From Lactobacillaceae bacterium UBA5807 (GTDB taxonomy: Bacteria > Bacillota > Bacilli > Lactobacillales > Lactobacillaceae): a stretch of DNA of 17,431 bases. Shown piece after piece: positions 6,031-12,802 of the stretch. A model generated the notes under the pieces. The model was not told where the DNA came from, ran no database searches, and saw only the letters and a program-made list of their open reading frames with translations. Location of the stretch: NCBI GenBank assembly GCA_002418005.1, contig DIDF01000091.1, positions 1-17,431 of the forward strand. Direction: 5' to 3'. A program made the position numbers and the translations under genes. Each line of letters begins with the position of its first letter. Position 1 is the stretch's first letter.

Positions 6031-7313
6031 TTACCATGTGAATTCTTCTGAATACATTTGCCCAGGTTCAACTCCGTGGCGGCGCAAAAACCTTTTCCAG
6101 TGATGCATCATTGAACTTGGCCCACTGATCAAGAACAGGGTGTTTTTTTGAAATTCATTTGGTAGCTGGCCTAGAATCTCACTATCTTTGAATCTCCCAA
6201 CCTGACTTTTCAGGGCAAAATTTTTCATTTTTAATTGATAATTATTTAAATCTTCTGTATAGATTAGATCGGCTTTGCGATGAGCAGTATAAAACATTTG
6301 AATTGTTCGGTCAGGATACTTGCCGACAACTGATAGGATTGGCGTTATGCCAATTCCTCCAGAGATGATCACAATTGGTGAATCCTGAGGTTGTTCTTCC
6401 AAAAATTCTTGATACCGCCCATGATTTTTACCTTACTTTTTTCAGGAACCTTTGGTAATTTGGACGTAAAGTCACCGTCCCCGCGGATTGCTAAAACCAG
6501 TTGATTTTTATCAGTTGGTGGGTTAGCAATCGAAAACGGATGAGGTTCTTTTAATCCGGGAATATTTGGGAAAGACAAGAATATATAGTCGCCGGCTTTG
6601 ATATTCATTTTTTTGTGATCTTGAAATCCAATGGTTAACTCAATCACGTTGTCAGCAAGTGACCGGCTCTCTTGCAAAATCCCAGTGGTGTCGCCGACTT
6701 CGTTGTGAATTTTACTCCAAACATAAGCAATAAAGACAAATCCACTGTAACCTAGAAACCAGATCATAAATGGCTTGATTGCTGTAATGTAATTAATCAG
6801 AAGGACGTGAATAAAGACGAGGGCGGTGGCTATTAAATTTAATCGATGAATCCAAACGGAAAGCTCATGACGAAATATTTTTTCCAAGAAATGTTTAATG
6901 GTTTCTAAAAAAGGCAGTCGACTTGTCAGCCAACCAGCCATAAAAATAAGGGAATAAATCATTAATCCTAAGAAAAGATCAAAGGCCCAGTCCCCGGTTG
7001 TTTTGATCCAACCCTGAGAAGTAGTGCCGGTCTTGTGCAAATAAGCCATGGCAATTGCGGCAATGCTAATAATTCCGTGGATCATGAACATGTCCGGTAG
7101 CCCAATTAAACGATCTAACCATTTTGGCTTGGTTGCTAGGTAAATGGCTGCTAACATCCATGAATAGGCGATTGTTCCATAATAGATTGCCTGAAATTCA
7201 CTTGAATAAATTACTGGCAAACCGGCCGCTAATGTCTGAATTAATGGCAAAGGAATAACAAATAGGATAAAAAGCCAGGTTATTCCTAAGGCAAAATTAT
7301 GACGCTTGATCAT
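6031..7313 (-). pseudogene. NOX/ferric-reductase-like flavocytochrome b, frameshifted
   Basis: Two adjacent frames encode one protein of about 427 residues. The first (7313 to about 6420) has about six membrane helices with two bis-histidine pairs: H79-x13-H93 and H156-x12-H169. This is the heme spacing of NOX/ferric-reductase-like proteins such as bacterial SpNOX. An FAD-binding domain with HPFS at 258-261 follows. The second frame (to 6031) carries the NAD(P)H domain (SGGIGITPIL, ISGPSSMM) and the typical aromatic end EEFTW. The frames join if one base is restored at the GGG at 6418-6420, giving MGRYQEFLEE, the usual G-x-Y-x-x-F linker. The gene would move electrons from cytosolic NAD(P)H outward. 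The ATG at 7313 overlaps apbE by 17 bases and follows AGAGG; a TTG at 7349 is unlikely. As read, the enzyme loses its NAD(P)H domain, unless this is a sequence error. Confidence 0.8.
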
Positions 7314-8085
7314 CTTGCACATCGCCTCTTTCAAAAAGAACTTCTCCAATTTTTTTATCTACTAAAATTCCGCTAAGCTGATTTTTGGCGATTAGTTGGA
7401 GAAATTTATCTGTTCCAGCAGCCATTCCAGCGGTTGCCCAAACATCTGCTTCAGTCAAGCTGTCGGCCACAACGGTAACCTGCTGAATTGAACTGTTAAC
7501 TCGTTTAATATGTTCACCGCGTTTGCTTAAACCCGAGGTCGCGATTCCACTATTCTTTAAAGCATACTGGCCAATAATCGTTTCGGCTTTTTGCGGGTTT
7601 TCAATGCCGACAAACCACTGAAAGTCACTTTTGGGGTCCACGGCAGTTTGAATATCACCGCCGCCATTTAAAGAAACTCCGACAATTTCGGCTTGCCTTA
7701 ATAAAAGCAGTAGTTTTTGATTAAATATTTTTTCAATTGCCCAGCCCTTTACCAAGCCAGTTGGGTTGTAGCCACCATCAAAGAAGGGGTTGAAGAATCC
7801 TTCAGTTTCATCTTTTGCCAGGGAGCTCAGAGAATAAACTTCACCAAAACGGTCAGATTGCAGAATAATTTCTTTGTTGCCATTGCGAAATTTTGTTACA
7901 AGCGAATCACTTTTGAATGGAGAAAACTCGGTATCGATTGTTTCTAACCATAATTTTGTGTCCTGAATAATCTTGTTAAAGATATTTTTCACTTCCGCGG
8001 TTTGTTTTTTGACCGCGATTCTTATCGTGAATGGAACATTCATTTTATTTATTACATTGGTCAGTAATTGATAATTATTTTTCAT
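7297..8085 (-). CDS. apbE: FAD:protein FMN transferase, ApbE family
   Basis: The enzyme transfers FMN from FAD to a Thr of target proteins. Family motifs seen in the 262 residues: FSPFKSDS near 54, YNPTGLVKGWAIEK at 106-119 (usually DPTGLVKGWA; here Asn replaces Asp), SLNGGGDIQ at 138-146, GIATSG near 180-185, and TEADVWATAGMA near 211-222 (metal and FAD site). It is short for the family. The catalytic fold begins at residue 15 (MNVPFTIRI), so there is no signal peptide or lipobox. This is unusual beside a membrane-anchored substrate. The ATG has AAGAGG 8 bases upstream. It lies 20 bases after the FMN-binding protein gene, its presumed substrate, and overlaps the NOX-like gene by 17 bases, so the three form one operon. 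Confidence 0.9.
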   Translation of the reverse strand: MKNNYQLLTNVINKMNVPFTIRIAVKKQTAEVKNIFNKIIQDTKLWLETIDTEFSPFKSDSLVTKFRNGNKEIILQSDRFGEVYSLSSLAKDETEGFFNPFFDGGYNPTGLVKGWAIEKIFNQKLLLLLRQAEIVGVSLNGGGDIQTAVDPKSDFQWFVGIENPQKAETIIGQYALKNSGIATSGLSKRGEHIKRVNSSIQQVTVVADSLTEADVWATAGMAAGTDKFLQLIAKNQLSGILVDKKIGEVLFERGDVQDDQAS

Positions 8086-8105
8086 TGTTAATGCCTCTTA
8101 AATGA

Positions 8106-8573
8106 TTACGCTGACGGGTTGGAATTATTAGTATTTTTGGCTTTATTTAAGACGTCTTGAAGTGAACCGGTAAATCCGCCAAATGTGACAGTTGCGCCCG
8201 AAATGTGTTGAATCTTGGAACTTTGAGCTGATAATGCTTCGGACTTATAAATTGGCAAAGCTTTGGCATTGATGTTTTTTGAGTGGCCATTAGTATCTGG
8301 GTACTTTAAAACATTAATTACGCTGATCTTGCCGTTTTTAATTGTTGCTTGAACCTGGACATCACCCCATTTTGTTTTGGTGGATTTGCCAGTGTAGGTT
8401 CCGTCTTTAAACTGGGTTGAAGTAGAACGGCATTGGGATTTATTTGAGGTTAGGCTGGATGAATTTTGAGTTGCTTGAGTTTGACGTCCACCTTTAAGAA
8501 AGATGATAAAACCGTCAATCATAACTGATATTGCAATGGCTATCGATAGAAGATAACCAATAATTTTTTTCAT
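8106..8573 (-). CDS. Membrane-anchored FMN-binding domain protein
   Basis: A 155-residue protein with a basic N-terminus and one hydrophobic helix (about 5-26), which by the positive-inside rule places the rest outside. A short S/T/N/Q-rich linker follows, then an FMN-binding domain (about 55-146; FKDGTYTG, then alternating strands). It carries the flavinylation motif SGATVT at 125-130; by family knowledge T128 would be the FMN acceptor. The Asp often found just before SGAT is replaced (IQHISGAT). The longest frame begins at 8693 with a hydrophobic extension that overlaps the upstream terminator. The ATG at 8573, after AGGAGAG with a rather long spacing of about 12-14, gives a normal protein. 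It is first in an operon with apbE and the NOX-like gene and probably accepts electrons from the latter. Confidence 0.87.
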   Translation of the reverse strand: MKKIIGYLLSIAIAISVMIDGFIIFLKGGRQTQATQNSSSLTSNKSQCRSTSTQFKDGTYTGKSTKTKWGDVQVQATIKNGKISVINVLKYPDTNGHSKNINAKALPIYKSEALSAQSSKIQHISGATVTFGGFTGSLQDVLNKAKNTNNSNPSA

Positions 8574-8688
8574 GTTTGTTTTTTTCTCTCCTAAAAAAAT
8601 GATCATTTTAACTGTTACTTTATAACTCCATTTAATTGTTAAATAAACAAAGAAACACTGGGAGATAGGTGAGAAATTCACAGAAAAA

Positions 8689-8727
8689 AGCACTAAATTG
8701 TTGAAGTTAACAATTTAGTGCTTTTTT
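8689..8727. terminator. Bidirectional intrinsic terminator
   Basis: A perfect 13-bp stem GCACTAAATTGTT/AACAATTTAGTGC with a 6-base loop (8690-8721), extended by A/T pairs. A run of T follows on both strands. It terminates the minus-strand regulator gene and separates it from the flavin operon. Confidence 0.88.
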
Positions 8728-8732
8728 TCACT

Positions 8733-9623
8733 CTAACTATAGTAGAAAATTCCCTTAATTGCTTGGTCGTGATTACCAAATTTATTGCCAAAGATGGTAC
8801 ATCCCCCTTTGTGTTTTGCATTGTCCTTAACTTCAAATCTAAGCGGCCAGGAAGGCTTTGATTGGTCGATATCTGAAATTAGAGTATTTGAAGAATGTTG
8901 GCCATCGATGAATGAGCCATGTTTGGAAATTCTAAATGATTTTAACATCCCATACTGATTCATATCGTTATAAACCCAAGCGGGGGTGTATCTTCCGCGA
9001 ATATCTGAGAAGTCTCCCGGGCTGGTCCATGTTCCAATCTCATGACCGTCTAAAGTGACCGTGATATCTGATGGCCACTGGTTGTTGGAGAAAGGAAATT
9101 CTGAACTTAATTCAGCCGATATTTCAATCATTTCTAGTTCTTTATTAGTGCTTAAATGATTGGGGATTTCATATTCAACAAAACCTTTAGCGAACCAGAG
9201 CATCCCAGCCTGGTATCTGCCGGGATCCATAAAGTAACTTGGATTATCGACTTTGCCTATAAAACCTTTTTGACCTGCTAATCCGCATGTAGTGGCTACA
9301 TTGAATTTCGTGTATTGCCCAATTGGTAATTCCAATTTCCAGTTATCAAATTTGGAATAAAGCTGTTGGGGAAAAGAAACGTTGATTGTATCAATTCTTA
9401 AGCCAGATACTCGTTGCTTTCCGATCCTTTCTGTCTTGATGATATTGGCTTCTTCTAACTTATTAAGATGTTTAGTAGTAATTGCATTACTTAAATTTAA
9501 TTCATTAGAGATATCCGTAACGTTCATTTTCTTTTTTGAGAGCAACCTGATTATTTTAAGTCGAACATCACTGTCTAGTGCAGCAAAGACACTCAAGGAC
9601 TTTGACGAAATATCTAGATCCAT
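8733..9623 (-). CDS. ArsR-type regulator with large C-terminal domain
   Basis: A 296-residue protein. Residues about 10-75 form an ArsR-like winged helix (RLKIIRLLSKKKMNVTDIS, then LSNAITTKHLNKLEEANII and the wing KTERIGKQRVSG). No ArsR metal-binding Cys pair is seen. Residues about 85-296 form a separate aromatic and Gly/Trp-rich domain (GRYQAGMLWFAKGF, DGHEIGTWTSPGDF, GRYTPAWVYNDMNQYG) that I do not recognise by name. It may bind a sugar or arabinoside, given the divergent arabinofuranosidase operon. The ATG has GAGGAGG 5 bases upstream. Its promoter overlaps that of the GH51 gene, which fits local repression or activation with autoregulation. It is followed by a strong terminator and is thus monocistronic. 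The regulatory target is inference. Confidence 0.8.
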   Translation of the reverse strand: MDLDISSKSLSVFAALDSDVRLKIIRLLSKKKMNVTDISNELNLSNAITTKHLNKLEEANIIKTERIGKQRVSGLRIDTINVSFPQQLYSKFDNWKLELPIGQYTKFNVATTCGLAGQKGFIGKVDNPSYFMDPGRYQAGMLWFAKGFVEYEIPNHLSTNKELEMIEISAELSSEFPFSNNQWPSDITVTLDGHEIGTWTSPGDFSDIRGRYTPAWVYNDMNQYGMLKSFRISKHGSFIDGQHSSNTLISDIDQSKPSWPLRFEVKDNAKHKGGCTIFGNKFGNHDQAIKGIFYYS

Positions 9624-9652
9624 TTCTGCCTCCTCGTTTTACCTTTTTGTTA

Positions 9653-9681
9653 AATATACAATGATATTCTCTTTAAATCAA
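9653..9681 (-). promoter_or_regulatory. Promoter of the ArsR-type regulator
   Basis: The minus strand has TTGATT (9676-9681) and TATATT (9653-9658) spaced 17 bases, about 30 bases before the regulator's start. Its -35 overlaps that of the opposite promoter. Confidence 0.55.
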
Positions 9682-9700
9682 CTCAAACATTTAATATAAA
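9672..9700 (+). promoter_or_regulatory. Promoter of the arabinoside operon
   Basis: The plus strand has TTTAAA (9672-9677) and TATAAA (9695-9700) spaced 17 bases. This leaves a leader of about 120 bases before the GH51 start, holding a cre-like site and a palindrome. Confidence 0.45.
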
Positions 9701-9719
9701 AAGGGGTTCTTTATGGGTG

Positions 9720-9734
9720 ATGTAAGCGCTACAC
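9720..9734 (+). promoter_or_regulatory. Cre-like catabolite control site
   Basis: The sequence ATGTAAGCGCTACAC fits the left half and CG centre of the CcpA box (WTGNAANCGNWNNCW) but misses the last two positions. It lies about 20 bases downstream of the proposed -10, where CcpA would block transcription. Plausible for a sugar operon, unproven. Confidence 0.45.
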
Positions 9735-9764
9735 TAAAACCGTTGAAAAGATAAGTAACTTTGT

Positions 9765-9774
9765 TAGTTAACTA
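9765..9774. promoter_or_regulatory. Perfect palindrome, candidate operator
   Basis: TAGTTAACTA is a perfect 10-bp palindrome in the leader between the divergent genes. It is a candidate site for the ArsR-type regulator, although AT-rich palindromes of this size can occur by chance. Confidence 0.3.
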
Positions 9775-9830
9775 TTATGTTAAGTGTTTAGCCTGAATAT
9801 TAGTAAAAAGGTTTTAAGAAAGGAATCATT

Positions 9831-11285
9831 ATGACAATTGACTTACTTCCAAAGAAAAAAGGACCAAAAATAAGTAAATATTTATATGGTCAGTTTTCGG
9901 AGCATCTTGGTCGAGGAATTTATGGTGGGATTTATGTTGGCCCAGACTCAGACATTCCTAACGAAAATGGCATGAGAAAAGATGTCGTAAATGCTCTCAA
10001 ACAAATTAAGGTACCTGTTCTTCGATGGCCTGGAGGTTTGTTTGCAGATACTTATCATTGGATGGATGGAATTGGTCCAAAAGACAAACGAAAAAAGATT
10101 GTTAATACCAATTGGGGCGATGTCACAGAGAATAATGCCTTTGGGACCCACGAATATTTTGAATTATTAAGGCAGATTGGCGCTGAACCATATATTGCTA
10201 TCAATATGGGCAGTGGGACAATCAGAGAAATGGCTGAATGGATCGAATATATGACCATGCCTGGTGAATCACCTATGGCTGACTTGAGAAGAAAAAATGG
10301 CCGGAAAGATCCTTGGAAACTCAGATTTCTTGGAATTGGTAATGAAGCCTGGGGTGGCGGTGGCCAAATGAGAGCTGAATATTACTCTGATTTATATCGT
10401 CAATATCAATCATTCGTTCCCCAATATGATAAAGATCATCCAATGTACAAGGTAGCTTGTGGCCCAAGTGAAGATGACTATGAATGGACAGATAAAGTAA
10501 TGAAGATTGCCGGTCCTTTCTTGAATGGTTTAAGTCTTCATTATTACACATTACCAGCCGGCGAAGACTGGGTCTCAAGTAAAACTTCAGCAACTGGATT
10601 TTCCGAAGATCTTTGGTGGAAGACAATCAAACGCACCAAAAAAATGGACGAAATTGTCACTAAGCATTCCAACATCATGGATCATTATGATCCTGAAAAG
10701 AAATCTGATCTAGTTATCGATGAATGGGGAACTTGGTATGACGTTGAAAAAGGTACCAATCCTGGTTTTCTGTTCCAGCAAAATACGATTCGGGATGCTA
10801 TGGTAGCTGCAATCAACTTCAATATTTTTCATAAACATGCCGACCGCTTGTATATGGCTAATATCGCTCAAACTGTTAATGTCCTTCAATCAATGCTTTT
10901 AACTGATGGCCCAAAGATGATCAAAACTCCTACTTACTATGTCTTTGATATGTACAAAAATCATATGGATGCTCAACGAGTTGATGGCTTTGGCGACGTC
11001 CCTGAGAACGTTTCTTATACTGCTTCTCAAAAGAATGGTCAGTTGACAATTTCAGTAGTTAATTACAATCTCGATGGATCTGAAAAACTTGATTTTGATT
11101 TGGAAAATCAGTTTGGAAAAGTGGTTTCAGCAACCATTCTAACTGCTAATAAGATGGATGCTCACAATACTTTTGATAATCTGGATGTAGTCAAAGAAGA
11201 AAAGTATGAAGATTATCAATTAAGCAATGATAACCTTTCTATCCAAGTTCCGAATAAGAGCGTTATTACAGTTGTTCTAAAATAA
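9831..11285 (+). CDS. GH51 alpha-L-arabinofuranosidase
   Basis: A 484-residue cytosolic enzyme that removes terminal alpha-L-arabinofuranosyl residues from arabino-oligosaccharides. It has the compact GH51 layout: a catalytic TIM barrel (about 15-385; FSEHLGRGIYGGI, PVLRWPGGLFADTYHW, GIGNEAWGGGG, SLHYYT, VIDEWGTWY) and a C-terminal beta-sandwich. The acid/base is E172 in GNE and the nucleophile E298 in DEW, by family knowledge. There is no signal peptide. Length and motifs match AbfA-type enzymes. The ATG has AGAAAGGA upstream. It is the first gene after the divergent promoter and is followed by a hairpin and the MFS transporter gene. The substrate is probably short arabinan or arabinoxylan oligomers brought in by that transporter. 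Confidence 0.94.
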   Translation: MTIDLLPKKKGPKISKYLYGQFSEHLGRGIYGGIYVGPDSDIPNENGMRKDVVNALKQIKVPVLRWPGGLFADTYHWMDGIGPKDKRKKIVNTNWGDVTENNAFGTHEYFELLRQIGAEPYIAINMGSGTIREMAEWIEYMTMPGESPMADLRRKNGRKDPWKLRFLGIGNEAWGGGGQMRAEYYSDLYRQYQSFVPQYDKDHPMYKVACGPSEDDYEWTDKVMKIAGPFLNGLSLHYYTLPAGEDWVSSKTSATGFSEDLWWKTIKRTKKMDEIVTKHSNIMDHYDPEKKSDLVIDEWGTWYDVEKGTNPGFLFQQNTIRDAMVAAINFNIFHKHADRLYMANIAQTVNVLQSMLLTDGPKMIKTPTYYVFDMYKNHMDAQRVDGFGDVPENVSYTASQKNGQLTISVVNYNLDGSEKLDFDLENQFGKVVSATILTANKMDAHNTFDNLDVVKEEKYEDYQLSNDNLSIQVPNKSVITVVLK

Positions 11286-11295
11286 AAGCTTTCGT

Positions 11296-11327
11296 CTAAT
11301 AACCTATTTTTAAGAATAGGTTATTGG
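11296..11327 (+). terminator. Intergenic hairpin without U-tract
   Basis: An 11-bp perfect stem AATAACCTATT/AATAGGTTATT with loop TTTAAG, extended by a G-U and a C-G pair. It lies 10 bases after the GH51 stop and has no T-run. An outer GCTTTC (11288-11293) / GAAAGC (11341-11346) pair encloses it. It is better read as an RNA-processing or stability element, or a weak terminator, than as a strong end of transcription. Confidence 0.45.
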
Positions 11328-11377
11328 TTCAAATAAAAATGAAAGCCCTTACGAAGATTAAAAAAGGAGAATAAATA

Positions 11378-12763
11378 ATGTTTAAAAATATTAGTTCAGT
11401 CTTAAAGACTGGTCCTTATCGGAGTTTTTCAAAGTTCTGGGCATTTTTACTTGCCTGCATGGCATTCAACTTTATCTGGCCATTTGAATCCTATTTAAGT
11501 ATGTGGCTGACCAACGTTGCAAAATTTGATCCTGCAAGCATTGGTTTGGCATTTTCATCCATGGCGTTCATTGGGATGGTTCTCGAACCTTTGGTTGGGT
11601 ATTTAGCCGATCATGTTATGTTAAAGAAATATTTGCTTTACGGAGTTGCCGCAATTAGTATCATGGCTGGTCCATTCATTTATTTTGTCATTATGCCTTT
11701 ATCTCATGCTGGATTTAACCACCAAATCGTTGCTTTATCCTTGGGAATGTATTTGGGAATTTGCTGTAACGTTGGTTTAGCAATCTTTAACCAATATCTT
11801 CGTCGTGCCAGCTATGTTAACCGTTTTGATTTTGGTTGGGCACTTTCAGGTTTAAGTTTGGTTACGATTTTTGGCCCACTTCTTGCAGGTGCTCTTTTAA
11901 ATAAATTTCCAACTTATTTTGTTTTCACGATTTCGCTTACTGGAGTAATTTTCTTACTTTTGGTACTTTCATTTAAATTTGATAAAAGCAATATGGCTGT
12001 TATTTATGATGAAGGTAATCCAAAGAAAAAGGTCTCAATTCGTGAAGTTTCTCATACTTTGAAATCAAAGAAATTCATAGGCTTAGTTGTCTTTGTTATG
12101 ACCTGTGTTTCCACCAACAATATTGTTGGTCAACAACTTGGAGTTTACGTTGGCAAATTCTTCTCCAACCCTGCTCAAGCAACTGGGACATTTACTTTGA
12201 TTAATGTGCTTGCCGGAATTGTTTGCTTATTCTGCATGTGGCTTTTCCCTCCATTTATCAGAAAGATTAGTCCTCGTAGCAGTTTATTGATTTATAGTGC
12301 CTTGATGGCAATTTACCTATTCATTCTTGCAATAGCTAAAAACTGGATCTTCGTATTAATTGGGAACGTTGTTTTCTTCACCCTTGGCGGACCTTTTTGG
12401 AATATTGCCTGCACAACCTATGTTTTTCAATTGTTCAAAAAGAACGAATATGCTACCATTCAGACTTTAGCAACTTATGTTGCCAGTGAATTCGGTCAAC
12501 TGATTTTCGCTTCTGTTGCTGGATTTGGTTACACCAAGTTTGGTTTTAGACCAACTTACTTCATGCTTGGAATTGTTATTCTCTTCTCACTTGTTTGGGG
12601 ATTCTTTATGCTTGAAAAGGGTGAATCAGAAGAAGAATGGACTAAACGGACTGTTAAGGAAAAAGCTGATAATAGTGAAAGCAGCGACGTTGAATCCGCT
12701 AGTTTAACTTCAGATGATCCTGAAGCTGATTCTAATGAGGATGCTGCTAAAGGTGATGCTTAA
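11378..12763 (+). CDS. MFS oligosaccharide:H+ symporter-like transporter
   Basis: A 461-residue protein with about 12 membrane helices between about residues 20 and 410 and a hydrophilic centre (about 210-230). Features resemble the LacY-type oligosaccharide:H+ symporter group: the early FWPFESYLSMW-like first helix region, LEPLVGYLADH as the helix 2-3 loop, and YVNRFDFGWALSG at helix 5. The last about 45 residues form an acidic Ser/Asp/Glu-rich cytosolic tail, which is unusual for the family. The ATG follows AAAAAGGAG with 8 bases spacing. It lies between two GH51 genes with the same direction, so uptake of arabinosides is the likely role. Exact substrate is inference; a member of another sugar MFS family is possible. 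Confidence 0.83.
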   Translation: MFKNISSVLKTGPYRSFSKFWAFLLACMAFNFIWPFESYLSMWLTNVAKFDPASIGLAFSSMAFIGMVLEPLVGYLADHVMLKKYLLYGVAAISIMAGPFIYFVIMPLSHAGFNHQIVALSLGMYLGICCNVGLAIFNQYLRRASYVNRFDFGWALSGLSLVTIFGPLLAGALLNKFPTYFVFTISLTGVIFLLLVLSFKFDKSNMAVIYDEGNPKKKVSIREVSHTLKSKKFIGLVVFVMTCVSTNNIVGQQLGVYVGKFFSNPAQATGTFTLINVLAGIVCLFCMWLFPPFIRKISPRSSLLIYSALMAIYLFILAIAKNWIFVLIGNVVFFTLGGPFWNIACTTYVFQLFKKNEYATIQTLATYVASEFGQLIFASVAGFGYTKFGFRPTYFMLGIVILFSLVWGFFMLEKGESEEEWTKRTVKEKADNSESSDVESASLTSDDPEADSNEDAAKGDA

Positions 12764-12802
12764 AATTAATAACGATTAAAGGGCTGTTAGGAGGAATTAC
12801 TT

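Noticed and set aside
6380..6425. Programmed frameshift in the NOX-like gene
   Set aside because: A -1 shift would join the frames, but there is no proper slippery heptamer; a T5 run at AATTTTTGG is weak. The conserved-looking G-x-Y-x-x-F stretch upstream of it favours a simple base loss at the GGG.
8574..8693. 40-residue N-terminal extension of the FMN-binding protein
   Set aside because: It runs into the terminator region, uses no RBS, and would put a second hydrophobic stretch before the normal membrane anchor.
9948..10626. Minus-strand frames opposite the first GH51
   Set aside because: Shadows of a strong coding gene, with no RBS or domain.
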